A stretch of DNA of 62,329 nt from Chloroflexota bacterium (lineage in GTDB: Bacteria; Chloroflexota; Anaerolineae; B4-G1): contig JAAEPW010000810.1 in NCBI GenBank assembly GCA_024232355.1, forward strand, positions 1-62,329. The letters are read 5' to 3'. Positions 9,451-18,892 of the stretch are shown one piece after another (position 1 is the stretch's first letter; the number at the start of each line of letters is the position of its first letter). Position numbers and translations under genes: made by a program. The notes below the pieces were generated by a model that worked only from the letters and a program-made list of their open reading frames with translations, searched no databases and had not been told where the DNA came from.

Positions 9451-10075
9451 TTATCTTTGCCAGAATTTCTGGCGTACTCCAGCGACGCTCGCCGTCAAGC
9501 ACTACAACCCTCGAATCACCGCCATCCAGTAACCATTCGTCGTGTAATTTTTCGAGCTGGAGGAGATACTCTAACTCGATCCCACTTTCTTCTACCCGAC
9601 CACGGTCCTTGATACGCTGCAAGCAAACTTCGGCTGGCGTGCGCAGGTAGAGGATCAAATCGGGTTGGTCGCAATAGTTGGAAACTAGAAAATTCCACAG
9701 GCCATGATAGAGTTGTCGCTCAGTGAGTGACATCAACCCCGTGCGATAAAAGTTCTCGACGAAAACAAAGCGGTCGCAGAAAATCGAGCGCTCAAGAACA
9801 ACTTTATGATGCTCTGTGTGCGCCAATACTTCGGGCCACGTCTTGGCACGGGTGATAAAAGTGCAGATCTGGAATGTGAACGCCCAACGTGCGATGTCAT
9901 TGTATAGGTGATCCAACATGTTGGACTCGTAATTCTCACGCCACGCTGTTGTTGGTTCTTCGATAAACCCAAACTCATCGGACGCTGCGATGACTTTGCC
10001 CAGCGTGGTCTTTCCAGCGCCAATGTTGCCTTCGAGCAATACCATCAATTTGTTATCTGTCTTTGTGTGCATCAT
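9434..10075 (-). CDS. Deoxynucleoside kinase
   Basis: This 213-residue P-loop kinase of the deoxynucleoside kinase (dNK) family phosphorylates deoxynucleosides for nucleotide salvage. GNIGAGKTT (residues about 15-23) is the phosphate-binding loop. VLERSIFCDRFVF holds the ERS/DR motif of the substrate site, and RIKDRGRVEE is the arginine-rich lid. It lies downstream of the EamA transporter gene on the same strand, 25 bases away. The start has several Met choices within the first 11 residues. Whether it prefers dA/dG or dC cannot be told. Confidence 0.9.
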   Translation of the reverse strand: MMHTKTDNKLMVLLEGNIGAGKTTLGKVIAASDEFGFIEEPTTAWRENYESNMLDHLYNDIARWAFTFQICTFITRAKTWPEVLAHTEHHKVVLERSIFCDRFVFVENFYRTGLMSLTERQLYHGLWNFLVSNYCDQPDLILYLRTPAEVCLQRIKDRGRVEESGIELEYLLQLEKLHDEWLLDGGDSRVVVLDGERRWSTPEILAKIKATAI

Positions 10076-10100
10076 TCAGTGTTCTCCCGTTGCGCTCGAT

Positions 10101-11093
10101 TCAACTTTCTACTAGCACAGGCTCAGGTTGCGATTTCTCTGATTTGGATGTTGCTGGCTGCACCGTCGTGATCAAAGCCACCGATCCCACGATGATGGCC
10201 GCGGCAACAAAAATACGAGCAGTGAGAGATTCTTTGGCCAAAAAATATCCCAGCAAAATTGCCACCAACGGGTTGATATAGGCATACGTCGAGACCAGTG
10301 AAATAGGCGCGACTTGAAGCAACCAGCTATACGCCGTAAAAGCGATCAACGAGCCGAACAGCGTCAGGTAGGCAAATCCCCATAGCGACCGAACTGAAGC
10401 TGCAGCCAGGTCTAAATGTCCCCATTGCCCGGCTAGCGTGCCCAAAAGAAGCAATCCTATGCCGCCCATAATCATCTCCATGCTCGTTCCCAGCAACAGA
10501 GATGAAGGCAACGGTGCAGTGCGGCTGTAGAGTGAGCCAACAGCCCAACAGAATGCCGCCAGAATCACAGCAGCCGCGCCAAGCAGATCGATGTGTTCTG
10601 CATTGGGAGTGGATTGAGTGGGCCTGATCAACACAACGACGCCGGTAAATCCTGTCAGTACGCCCAAAATCTCTCGCCAGTTTGGCCGCCGTCCGCCAGA
10701 GCGCAGCGCGTCCAGCAAGACCATCCATAGGGGGAGTGTGGCAACCAGCAGCGACGCCACGCCAGAGGGCACGCGCTGTTCGGCCCAGGCCACGCCACCA
10801 CTGCCGCCGCCCAACATTAGGGCACCGATAACCGCCGCAGAACGCCATTCCCGGCCTGATGGCGCTGCGTCTCCACGAACTCGTCTCCATGCGTACATCG
10901 CCGTGCCGGCGAGTAGAAAGCGAGCACCGCTCATCAAAAACGGCGGCAGGCTTTCGACAGCGAAACGAATTGCCACATAAGTCGATCCCCAGATCGTACA
11001 GATGGTGAACATGGCGATCCATATAGCTGCAGCATGTGGTTTAGGTGGCTTGGCTGCAGTCGGGACTTTTTGATCAAGAGTTGACGAATCCAA
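10101..11093 (-). CDS. EamA/DMT-family transporter
   Basis: This membrane protein of about 330 residues has ten predicted helices in two EamA repeats, as in drug/metabolite exporters (typical GSTYVAIRFAVESLPP after the first helix, and SLVSTYAYINPLVAILLGY in the second repeat). The open frame continues to 11183, but that would overlap the flavin reductase gene by 80 bases. I chose the TTG at 11093, which has AGGA eight bases upstream and lies just after the reductase stop. The substrate is unknown. Confidence 0.8.
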   Translation of the reverse strand: MDSSTLDQKVPTAAKPPKPHAAAIWIAMFTICTIWGSTYVAIRFAVESLPPFLMSGARFLLAGTAMYAWRRVRGDAAPSGREWRSAAVIGALMLGGGSGGVAWAEQRVPSGVASLLVATLPLWMVLLDALRSGGRRPNWREILGVLTGFTGVVVLIRPTQSTPNAEHIDLLGAAAVILAAFCWAVGSLYSRTAPLPSSLLLGTSMEMIMGGIGLLLLGTLAGQWGHLDLAAASVRSLWGFAYLTLFGSLIAFTAYSWLLQVAPISLVSTYAYINPLVAILLGYFLAKESLTARIFVAAAIIVGSVALITTVQPATSKSEKSQPEPVLVES

Positions 11094-11103
11094 GACTCGA
11101 TTC

Positions 11104-11622
11104 CTACGACGTAGAGCCGTAGATTGCCACGATCTTGCCGAAATAGATTCTATGATAGTGCTGGTCTGGATAGTTCTTTGCAATATTAGAATCGAGGAAA
11201 TGTGCAGGTTTCAAGTCATCCCAGTAGGTTTTGCAGCACTCGATAACGAGTTCCGCCTCGGCAAAGCCAGGTGCGGCTACCTGCGTGGATGCGACGGGCG
11301 TGAGACCTGCTTCGGCGATCTTGTCTCCATCTCGACCCGACTTTTTGCCCAAGAGTTGCAGTGCCTTGCGGTATTCAGCCGGGAACGCGCAGAGCGTGAA
11401 CGTATCGTACTGTTCTGTATACTCGTACGTGTAGCGAATCGGGCGCACCACGATTTGCACAAAAGGTTGTCCCCACATCGTTCCTAGACTTCCCCAGCCC
11501 ACAGTCATTGTATTAAACTGCCCTTTGGAAAAATCCCCAGATGTCAGCAGCATCCACTGCTTGTCCCACAGATGGTGGGGCTTGACGACAAATTGATCGA
11601 CTGGTATTTGTTTACGTGTCAT
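11104..11622 (-). CDS. Flavin reductase-like protein
   Basis: This 172-residue protein is of the flavin reductase-like, FMN-binding split-barrel family, recognised by LLTSGDFSKGQFNTMTVGWG near residue 25 and the FVQIVVRPIRYTYEYTEQYDTF block. Members bind FMN and reduce flavins or act as small oxidoreductases. It is the first gene of a probable three-gene minus-strand unit with the EamA transporter and the deoxynucleoside kinase. GGGAGA lies just before the ATG. The physiological substrate is not inferable. Confidence 0.8.
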   Translation of the reverse strand: MTRKQIPVDQFVVKPHHLWDKQWMLLTSGDFSKGQFNTMTVGWGSLGTMWGQPFVQIVVRPIRYTYEYTEQYDTFTLCAFPAEYRKALQLLGKKSGRDGDKIAEAGLTPVASTQVAAPGFAEAELVIECCKTYWDDLKPAHFLDSNIAKNYPDQHYHRIYFGKIVAIYGSTS

Positions 11623-11665
11623 AATGATCTCTCCCTTAAATAAACTATGCTCTAGTGTGAAAGCG

Positions 11666-13726
11666 TCAAGACGTGGGTTCTTCTACCTCGTCTATCTCAT
11701 CCAGGCCGAAATAATACGTCAGAATATCGCGGGCCACAGGCACTGACGCCACCGAACCTTCTCCTCCGTTATACAAAAAGACAAGCACAGAGACCTCTGG
11801 CTCTTGCACATCTTCTCTCGACGCATAAGCCATAAACCAAGCGTGCTCCGGTTGCTGATACCCGACGCCGCACATCAGATCGTCACAAAACTGGGCCGTG
11901 CCTGTCTTTCCAGACACTCGTAACCCCTCAATCTGCGTGCGTTGCGATGTGCCATAAGCCACTGCTGCCTCCATCCCTTGCCGGACCAACGACAAATGCT
12001 CCTGGCTAATGGGAACCGTGCTCATAATCTCTGGCTCAAAAGGCTGGATGACATTTCCTGCTGCGTCGGTGACGTGATGGACGATACGCGTGCGATAGAG
12101 CGTGCCGCCATTGGCGATGACGTTGGCGACATTGAGCATCTGGAGCGGCGTCACGGTAAGAAAGCCCTGTCCAATAGACAGGTTGTAGGTATCACCAATG
12201 GACCAAGACTCTCTGTATGTGAGCCGCTTCCAGTCCGCAGTAGGTACCAGTCCCTCGACCTCAAACGGCAACTCGACCCCGGTCTGTTCGCCAAGGCCAA
12301 ACATTCTTGCATATTGGGCAATGCGGCTCACACCTAACCCCTCAAAGTCAATTTCCTCGAAACCACCACCGGCCTTGTAAAAGAAAACGTCACAAGAATG
12401 AGCAATTCCTCCTACCACATCCAACAAACCGTGCCCTGACTTGTTCCAGCAATAAAAAGGGCGCGCATAGCCCGGATCATTGAGCGCAAACTTTTCGAGT
12501 ATCTCGATTTTCCCCGGACAACTCAAATTGGTGTATTGTCCGTTCAGAACTCCCTCTCGAAGAGCGCCTGTGGACACCACGATCTTGAATATCGATCCCG
12601 GCGGCAATAGGTCAGAGATTGCATGGTTGAGCGTCGGACGGTGAGGGTTGCTGGCCAAGACTTCCCAATCGAGGGCCGAGATTCCGTGTGTGAAAAGATT
12701 GTTGTCATAGGTTGGTAGGCTGACCATTGATAGAATTTCGCCGGTCTGCGGGTTCATCACAATCGCTGCTCCGCGCGGCGAGTTCACGCTCGGTTCTTCC
12801 ATCTTGGCCTGCAACGTCTCTTGCACAAACTGTTGCAATTCGAGATCGATCGTCAAATAGACGTTGTCACCAGGTACAGGCTCGGCCAATTCTGCGACGA
12901 TGCGGCTTATTTGACCCAGTACATCTTCTTCAACGATTTGCTGCCCCTTTTGCCCCCGCAAATTATCCTCATAAGTTGCCTCGATGCCAGCGCGACCAAT
13001 GCGATCTGTAGCCGGTTCGTAGCCCTGCGCGCGGTATTCTTCCACGCCCTCTTCAGGAATCGGCAACAAGTATCCTAGAATCTGCGATACCAGCGAACCA
13101 TAAGGATAATCTCGCGCCGATTCCAGCTCGACCAGGACGCCCGGCAAAAGAAGCGCTTGTTGGGATACTAACAACGCCTCATCCCGATGCACGCCTCGCT
13201 TGATCACTACCGGACGGTAATAGTTCGTGAATGGTACCTCATCTCCATTCACATCGCGCAATGTATTGCGCAATATATCTCGTACCCCAAGCAAAGGGTT
13301 GTCTAGATCTGTCCTTGATCCCTCCGTGGTGTAGGGCATATTGAGCAGTACGGCCAGGCGGATGAGCACTTGTTCTGCCTCATCACTCGCGATCTCGATC
13401 ACATCGCTGTCGCCAGGAGGTAGATATGCGGGAACGACTGCCACGTTAAAACTGGGAAAGTTGCGTACCAGCGGTGTGCCATTGCTGTCATAGATGATGC
13501 CTCGTGCAGCTGGAACGGTGATCGGTCGCGTACTTTGTCGCTCTGCGAGCCTTTGATAGGTTTCACCTTGCACGAATTGCAGGTTCCACAGCCGTAGGCT
13601 AAAGACGACAAAGACACCCAAGATCAACATGCCCAGCACAATGACCCGAGGCGCATTCCGAATTGCCCCCACGCGTGCTTCCCGGTCTCTTGGAGTTACC
13701 TGCTGCTGTGCTTTACGGACACTCAT
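11666..13726 (-). CDS. mrdA: Penicillin-binding protein 2 (elongasome transpeptidase)
   Basis: This 686-residue class B PBP crosslinks peptidoglycan during side-wall growth. It has one N-terminal membrane anchor (VIVLGMLILGVFVVFSLRLW), a pedestal dimerisation domain, and the transpeptidase domain with SIFK (about residue 378, active-site Ser), SCD in the SxN position, and KTG in VSGKTGTAQF (about 606). The frame is open back to 14206, but that part overlaps mreD. The Met at 13726 fits the family. It is the last gene of mreB-mreC-mreD-mrdA, so it acts with MreBCD. Confidence 0.93.
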   Translation of the reverse strand: MSVRKAQQQVTPRDREARVGAIRNAPRVIVLGMLILGVFVVFSLRLWNLQFVQGETYQRLAERQSTRPITVPAARGIIYDSNGTPLVRNFPSFNVAVVPAYLPPGDSDVIEIASDEAEQVLIRLAVLLNMPYTTEGSRTDLDNPLLGVRDILRNTLRDVNGDEVPFTNYYRPVVIKRGVHRDEALLVSQQALLLPGVLVELESARDYPYGSLVSQILGYLLPIPEEGVEEYRAQGYEPATDRIGRAGIEATYEDNLRGQKGQQIVEEDVLGQISRIVAELAEPVPGDNVYLTIDLELQQFVQETLQAKMEEPSVNSPRGAAIVMNPQTGEILSMVSLPTYDNNLFTHGISALDWEVLASNPHRPTLNHAISDLLPPGSIFKIVVSTGALREGVLNGQYTNLSCPGKIEILEKFALNDPGYARPFYCWNKSGHGLLDVVGGIAHSCDVFFYKAGGGFEEIDFEGLGVSRIAQYARMFGLGEQTGVELPFEVEGLVPTADWKRLTYRESWSIGDTYNLSIGQGFLTVTPLQMLNVANVIANGGTLYRTRIVHHVTDAAGNVIQPFEPEIMSTVPISQEHLSLVRQGMEAAVAYGTSQRTQIEGLRVSGKTGTAQFCDDLMCGVGYQQPEHAWFMAYASREDVQEPEVSVLVFLYNGGEGSVASVPVARDILTYYFGLDEIDEVEEPTS

Positions 13727-13776
13727 AGTGTAGTTATGCCTTACAAACACTCGTAGGGTGGTTGCGCTTTGTAAAC

Positions 13777-14268
13777 TTATAGGGTGAATGATCTTTCCCG
13801 TCGCGTAATTCGCTCCAGCCAATTCAGTGGTCGTTGGACAAACGGGCTTAACGATGCATTGAGCAGTGCCGATGGCCCCGCCACTTGCAGGATTGCCCAT
13901 CCCCATGTTACTTGATAGCCGGTCCAAGACAGAATAATTAACAAGATCAAATGAAAAACCAAAACAGCCACAAACGTCAAGAGCAACAAACGTATCACTG
14001 ATGAACCAATACCCTGACCCCACTGCTGCCCAGCCAGCAATGCCACAGCCAACAATGCCAGCACAGTCGCGCCCAGAGGTCCTCCGGAGAACAAGTCGAT
14101 AACCAGCCCTCCAATGAAACCCCATACCATTCCTTCCTCCGCACCACGCACCACCGACCAGATTAGTACGACCAACAACATCAAATCTGGTCGTGCGCCC
14201 CACCAATCGATCTGCGTTAGCAGAACTGTCTGTACCAGGGCCACGCTGGTGAGAAGGGGAATGGTCAA
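13777..14268 (-). CDS. mreD: Rod shape-determining protein MreD
   Basis: This 163-residue integral membrane protein has about five helices. The pattern RPDLMLLVVLIWSVVRG, GFIGGLVIDLFSGGPLGAT, is the usual MreD core. It links MreC and PBP2 to the cytoplasmic MreB filaments. It lies between mreC and mrdA, 50 bases from each. MreD is poorly conserved, and position in the operon supports the call strongly. Confidence 0.9.
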   Translation of the reverse strand: MTIPLLTSVALVQTVLLTQIDWWGARPDLMLLVVLIWSVVRGAEEGMVWGFIGGLVIDLFSGGPLGATVLALLAVALLAGQQWGQGIGSSVIRLLLLTFVAVLVFHLILLIILSWTGYQVTWGWAILQVAGPSALLNASLSPFVQRPLNWLERITRRERSFTL

Positions 14269-14320
14269 ATAGAGATCAATAAAACACCTCCAGGATAAAG
14301 TATGTCGCGTGACATTACGG

Positions 14321-15256
14321 TTAGGGGGCTTCTAGCACAGGCTCTGGCTCTTCTTCCAGAGGAATCTGCTCGAACGACGTAATCACCAGCACAAGCTCCA
14401 ACCGTGAAAAATCAACTGCTGGCCGCACAATAGCAGTTTGGAATAATTCATAATCCATCTGTTGTATCTCAGTGACTTGGCCGATGACCAATCCCTTGGG
14501 CATAAAGCCCCCTAGGCCAGAAGTCAGCACAATATCACCTGCGCTAGCATTCTCTTCTTGATCATCCTCGCCATTCCCCACGCCGATCCCCATCTCTTGC
14601 GGGATATACTCCATACTCAACGTACCGTCAGGTTGCCCCACGACCAGACCGGTGGCACGAGAAGTCTGAAGAATGGCCGTGATCGCACTCTCACGATCAG
14701 TCAAAAGTTGTACCTTGGCCGTGCGTGGAGCTACTTGGGCGATTCGGCCTACTAACCCCGCACCGCCACTCACAACTGGCATTCCTACCTCTATCCCTTG
14801 CTGAGCACCCACGTTGATGGTGACGTAATGCAAGTAGGGATTCGGTTCCTCGCCAATCACCTCGCCACACGGAAAAGTGGTGCAGGCTTCTCGGCTAACC
14901 ACATCGGCACCCAAATAACCCGAAATCGAAAACTCGTCGGTAAAAGCCAGCAGAGCTCGCAGTGATTGGACCTCGGCCCTGTAATCTCTTAGACTTACAT
15001 TTTCAAATGTCAGGGCATCTACTTGTTCTTGCAGTTCATCGACTTGTGTACGCAGTTCACGTACTTCGCGTACAGTCTCGAATAGATTGCCACTGACTTG
15101 TGTCACGCCCGAAAACAGCCGCTGTAACGGATCCAATACGTAATGGAATGTATTTTCAATGGAGGTTAGATAACCAGCCTCACTGGCTATTAGAAGAAAC
15201 AATCCCAGGATGCCCAGTGTTAGGGGTAGCCAGGGACGACGGGGAGACTCTCTCAT
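14321..15256 (-). CDS. mreC: Cell shape-determining protein MreC
   Basis: MreC (about 311 residues) is a membrane-anchored periplasmic scaffold that binds PBP2. It shows one helix near the N-terminus (LPLTLGILGLFLLIASEAGY), a coiled coil (about 70-105, with VRELRTQVDELQEQVDAL) and the beta-barrel domain (VSGGAGLVGRIAQVAPRTAK, VQLLTDRESAITAILQ). The frame opens six codons earlier with a TTG (15274) that lacks a ribosome site, so the ATG at 15256 is preferred. An insert with a CysX5Cys pair (TTFPCGEVIGEEPN) lies near residue 130. Confidence 0.92.
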   Translation of the reverse strand: MRESPRRPWLPLTLGILGLFLLIASEAGYLTSIENTFHYVLDPLQRLFSGVTQVSGNLFETVREVRELRTQVDELQEQVDALTFENVSLRDYRAEVQSLRALLAFTDEFSISGYLGADVVSREACTTFPCGEVIGEEPNPYLHYVTINVGAQQGIEVGMPVVSGGAGLVGRIAQVAPRTAKVQLLTDRESAITAILQTSRATGLVVGQPDGTLSMEYIPQEMGIGVGNGEDDQEENASAGDIVLTSGLGGFMPKGLVIGQVTEIQQMDYELFQTAIVRPAVDFSRLELVLVITSFEQIPLEEEPEPVLEAP

Positions 15257-15338
15257 AATACAACCAACCAGCAATTGGCTCGACTGGGCCTAGATCAAGC
15301 GCCAGAGTATGCCAAAGGAATCAAAATTGGCGCACGGG

Positions 15339-16409
15339 TCAGAATTCAGAGTGCCGGGGTCGCCGATCGTCGGTACTAACCAATACCTCACGCAGTATAT
15401 TCAGCGACTCTAGTACTTTGCCGGCGCCACGAGCCACGCACGTCATTGAGTCTTCGGCCACCCAAGCCCGCATATTCGTCTCTTCAGCAACCCGGTCAGC
15501 CAGACCCTTTAGCTGAGAACTACCGCCAGCCAGGCAGATGCCCGTCTCCATCAAGTCAGCGATCAACTCGGGTGGTGTTTCATCCAAAGTGTCTCTGATC
15601 TGCTCCACAATAATGCTAACTGACCCGCTCAGCGATTCACGAATCTCAATGCTGCTGACCTCGATGGCCTCGGGCAACCCGGTGACCAGATTGCGCCCGC
15701 GTAACGTCGTCGTCATCTCTTCAGGCAACGGGTACGCCGACCCAATAGCTATCTTGGTCCGCTCAGCCATACGCTCGCCGATGGAAAGATTATATTTTTG
15801 GCGGGCGTACTGCATAATGTCCTCGTCCATTTCGTCACCAGCGATGCGGAGAGAGCGACTGACGACAATACCCCCCAAGCAGAAAACACCTACCTCAGTT
15901 GTACCGCCACCAATGTCCACGACCATGCTGCCGCGCGACTCTGTGACCGGCAATCCGGCTCCAATAGCCGCTGCCATAGGCTCCTCAATTAGATAGGCTT
16001 CCCGTGCACCGGCAGAGATGGACGCATCGTACACCGCGCGCTTTTCGACCTCAGTTACGCCGCTGGGGATACCCACTACGACGCGGGGGCGAGGAAAAGG
16101 GAGCAACATCTGGCTATGCGCTCTTTTGATAAAATAATCCAGCATGGCCTCAGTCACGTCAAATTCCGAGATAACACCATCGCGCAAGGGGCGGATAGCG
16201 ACGATGTTGGCAGGTGTACGACCGACCATCTCTTTGGCCTCGCCGCCAATCGCCAACACCTTTCTACTGTCTCGATCAATGGCCACCCAGGATGGTTCAT
16301 TGATGACTATGCCTTTGCCTCGTACATATACAAGGGTGTTTGCTGTGCCGAGATCAATCCCTACATCTAGCGAAAACAACCCTAGAAAAGCGTCAATGGG
16401 GTTAAACAC
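15339..16409 (-). CDS. mreB: Rod shape-determining actin MreB
   Basis: This 356-residue actin-like ATPase directs the side-wall elongation complex. The nucleotide-binding phosphate loops are GIDLGTANTLVYV and DIGGGTTEVGV, and the adenosine motif is ICLAGGSSQLKGL. AGGAG precedes the ATG. A TATAAT on the minus strand (16480-16485) marks a likely promoter without a good -35. It is transcribed divergently from scpA. C-terminal residues after RGAGKVLESLN are a short hydrophilic tail. Confidence 0.96.
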   Translation of the reverse strand: MFNPIDAFLGLFSLDVGIDLGTANTLVYVRGKGIVINEPSWVAIDRDSRKVLAIGGEAKEMVGRTPANIVAIRPLRDGVISEFDVTEAMLDYFIKRAHSQMLLPFPRPRVVVGIPSGVTEVEKRAVYDASISAGAREAYLIEEPMAAAIGAGLPVTESRGSMVVDIGGGTTEVGVFCLGGIVVSRSLRIAGDEMDEDIMQYARQKYNLSIGERMAERTKIAIGSAYPLPEEMTTTLRGRNLVTGLPEAIEVSSIEIRESLSGSVSIIVEQIRDTLDETPPELIADLMETGICLAGGSSQLKGLADRVAEETNMRAWVAEDSMTCVARGAGKVLESLNILREVLVSTDDRRPRHSEF

Positions 16410-16518
16410 GAGCGTCTCCTATACGCAAACTATCGCCCCGGACTGCTTGTTCCTTCAACACCGGGGCTACCAGACTGAAATTATACCACAAATTAGGGCT
16501 TGAGGGAATCTGTGGCGA

Positions 16519-16546
16519 TTGGCAAGTTATCTATCTGTGCTATAAT
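16519..16546 (+). promoter_or_regulatory. scpA promoter with a nearly leaderless start
   Basis: TTGGCA (16519-16524) and TATAAT (16541-16546) are spaced by 16 bases. The scpA ATG lies only 13 bases after the -10, so transcription should begin about 6-7 bases before the start codon. No Shine-Dalgarno sequence fits in that leader. Confidence 0.65.
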
Positions 16547-16559
16547 GTTGCAAACTCTT

Positions 16560-17330
16560 ATGTCCCAACACTATCAAATTCAACTGCCCGTTTTCAATGG
16601 GCCATTAGACTTGCTTCTCCATCTCATTGAGCGAGAAGAACTCGATGTCACCACGATTGCGTTGGCTCAAGTAACGGACCAATATATGGCTTACCTGGCG
16701 CAATTAGAGCAAAGGGAAGCCAAAGAGCTGACGAGTTTTCTTGTCGTGGCAGCCAAACTTTTGTTGCTCAAATCTTTGGCATTGCTTCCACGTCCTCCGA
16801 CCTTGTCCCCCGAAACCGAAGATGTAGGTGACGAGTTGGTACGCCAGTTGCAAGCATACAAACGTTTCAAAGAAATCGCATCGGTGTTGCACAAACGAGA
16901 AAAGGAGGGGTTGCATAGCTATGTGCGGATTGCCCCTCTTCCACGCATCGAGCCACAACTTGACATGGGCAAGACGACCCTCGATGATTTATTAACCGTC
17001 GTCCAACAAGCATTAGACGCCGTACCTGCCTCACCAGCCGGAGAAGTGGTTGCTCCCGTTGCGGTAACTATTACCGATCAAATCACTTTTATTACAAATC
17101 AACTGACCCGCCATCGCCAAGTTCGCTTTCACAGCATTCTTTCAAAAGCCACCACCCGCGTCGAGGTCATTGTGACCCTACTGGCGCTGCTGGAATTGAT
17201 CAAACAGGATCGTGTTCAAGTACGACAGGAGCAAATGTTTGGGGATATTGTCATTGAGCCGCAGACGTCTGTTGATGATCAACCCCAGACAACGATCGAC
17301 GACGAGCCAACCACCAATCCAGCAGCATAG
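16560..17330 (+). CDS. scpA: Segregation and condensation protein A
   Basis: ScpA (256 residues) is the kleisin that closes the SMC condensin ring in chromosome segregation. The N-terminal SMC-binding signature QLPVFNGPLDLLLHLIEREE and the ALAQVTDQYMAYLAQL helix are clear. The C-terminal winged helix (ALLELIKQDRVQVRQEQMFG) closes on the SMC cap. A 15-residue Gln/Thr/Asp-rich tail follows. I chose the ATG at 16560 because upstream codons run into the promoter. No scpB follows, which is unusual since scpAB are often adjacent. The last 80 bases overlap the convergent VanZ-like gene. Confidence 0.93.
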   Translation: MSQHYQIQLPVFNGPLDLLLHLIEREELDVTTIALAQVTDQYMAYLAQLEQREAKELTSFLVVAAKLLLLKSLALLPRPPTLSPETEDVGDELVRQLQAYKRFKEIASVLHKREKEGLHSYVRIAPLPRIEPQLDMGKTTLDDLLTVVQQALDAVPASPAGEVVAPVAVTITDQITFITNQLTRHRQVRFHSILSKATTRVEVIVTLLALLELIKQDRVQVRQEQMFGDIVIEPQTSVDDQPQTTIDDEPTTNPAA

Positions 17331-17670
17331 CCGCGCACGCACCAGCCCCATCAATTGCTACGTCAAACAGGTTGCCATTTCGTCCTGGCACTAAAGTCTG
17401 ATGATACTCGTCGCTCAAAGCATAGATTACGGCGAGTCCTACGCTCACCACGCGCAGGGCGGTCCGTGTAGGAGCATCACGGAAATATTGGCATAGCACC
17501 TGCAAGTAGAACCAGGCCAACACGCCATAAGCGACTGCATGTCCGGCCTTTTTCAGCAGTGTGTCTAACCATGGCCCAGGAGCGTGCGGGAGATCTGGTT
17601 GAGCAGAGAAAAAGAAAATCAATCCCATCCAGGCTAACGGGGGAAGCCAATACTTGAAAAATTGTTTCAT
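17251..17670 (-). CDS. VanZ-like membrane protein
   Basis: This 139-residue VanZ-family protein shows four hydrophobic segments and the conserved blocks FFFSAQPDLPHAPGPWLD, KAGHAVAYGVLAWF, and SDEYHQTLVPGRNGNLFDV. VanZ relatives are small membrane proteins of unclear function; the prototype gives low-level teicoplanin resistance. Its ATG overlaps the glycosyltransferase TGA (ATGA), so the two are translationally coupled. Its 3' end overlaps scpA on the other strand by 80 bases. Confidence 0.85.
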   Translation of the reverse strand: MKQFFKYWLPPLAWMGLIFFFSAQPDLPHAPGPWLDTLLKKAGHAVAYGVLAWFYLQVLCQYFRDAPTRTALRVVSVGLAVIYALSDEYHQTLVPGRNGNLFDVAIDGAGACAAMLLDWWLARRRSLSGVDHQQTSAAQ

Positions 17671-18869
17671 AATTTTATCTCATCCATCCCAAAAGCTCGC
17701 TCAACCGTCTTTACCAACTTGTCCCACGCAAGCCGCTCCTGTACATCGTCAACAGCAGCCTGACCCAGCCGCGCCCGTAACTTGGCATCCTCCAGCAACT
17801 GCACCACGGCATCACCAAAGGAATCCACGTCGCCAGGTTCCACCAACCATCCCGTCTTACCGTGATGAATCATTTCCTGATTCTGTCCAACCGCTTCCGC
17901 TACGACTGGGATTCCTGCTGCCAACAAGTCACACAGTTTCACCGCACACTTGGTTCGGTTGACCAATGTGTCATCGAAAGGGTAGATGGCGACATTCGCG
18001 CGAGCGAAATAGTCCGGCAGTGCCTCGGCCTCTACAAAGCCAGCATACTCGACTGCATCGGTCAAGCCGGCTTGCCGGGCCAACGACAGCATTTTCTGTT
18101 CCTCGCCCGAGAATCCCTTGCCCACAATCAGTAACCGGGCTTGAGGTACTTGTTCTTGCACGCGACATAGTATGTCGATGACCCGAGAGAGGGGAAACTC
18201 GAAAAACCTCGTGTAAAGCAGGATAGTTGGATACTCAACGTCTGATGCGGAACGAGCAGTGTCTGTGCCCGACTCGCGGCTTTTCGCATCCAACTTTTGG
18301 TAGACAGTGCCATTTGGTACGTAAAACACTTGCTCCGGTGGAACGCCCAATGCCCAGATCAAGGTCTCTAGTGCGCGACTGGCAACGGTGATTGCATCAG
18401 CGTGTGTCAAGCCCCAGCGTTCCTGCCAGGTAAAAACGTGGCGCTGGGCGGGCGAATAACCACCCATCTCGTTCCATCCCCCGGGCCCTTCCCAGTCGTC
18501 AGTATCGACTACTAGACGAGGGCGACGAGCACGGGGAAGTTGAGCCAGCAGCCAATGGGTTAACCCACTGTAAGCCTTGGGCTTGAAGAGATGTACCACA
18601 TCGGGGGCCAGAGCCAGCACACGGCGGGTCAGTCGTAGTGCAGTCAGTAGATGAAACAAGCCAGGGATGCCTGGCGGCATGAGAATATTCTCGATGGTGA
18701 CACCATCCTCCTCCCAGCAATTTCCTGCATCCTCTGGATTCTGCCAGGGGGGAAGCAAGACCGTGACCGTATGCCCCCGCGCAACCAACGCTTTTGCCAT
18801 CGGTAACGCCCGCACGCTCATTGTGCCTCGAGAACGTAACCCAAAGGGCCCAACTATCACAATACACAT
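17667..18869 (-). CDS. GT4-type glycosyltransferase
   Basis: This GT-B glycosyltransferase (about 400 residues) probably transfers a sugar from a nucleotide-sugar. The N-terminal Rossmann start is MCIVIVGPFGLRSRGTMS. The C-terminal donor domain shows LLIVGKGFSGEEQK, YAGFVEAEALPDYFARANVA, and VAEAVGQNQEMIHHGKTGWL with the E-x7-E type loop. An upstream frame begins at 18920, but that lies inside a terminator hairpin, so I place the start at the Met at 18869. It is coupled with the VanZ-like gene. The acceptor is unknown. Confidence 0.88.
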   Translation of the reverse strand: MCIVIVGPFGLRSRGTMSVRALPMAKALVARGHTVTVLLPPWQNPEDAGNCWEEDGVTIENILMPPGIPGLFHLLTALRLTRRVLALAPDVVHLFKPKAYSGLTHWLLAQLPRARRPRLVVDTDDWEGPGGWNEMGGYSPAQRHVFTWQERWGLTHADAITVASRALETLIWALGVPPEQVFYVPNGTVYQKLDAKSRESGTDTARSASDVEYPTILLYTRFFEFPLSRVIDILCRVQEQVPQARLLIVGKGFSGEEQKMLSLARQAGLTDAVEYAGFVEAEALPDYFARANVAIYPFDDTLVNRTKCAVKLCDLLAAGIPVVAEAVGQNQEMIHHGKTGWLVEPGDVDSFGDAVVQLLEDAKLRARLGQAAVDDVQERLAWDKLVKTVERAFGMDEIKL

Positions 18870-18892
18870 ATTCAACATGTCCCTACTACGAC

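Noticed and set aside
13727..14206. N-terminal extension of the PBP2 frame
   Set aside because: It overlaps mreD on the same strand, and the family N-terminus with its membrane anchor begins at 13726.
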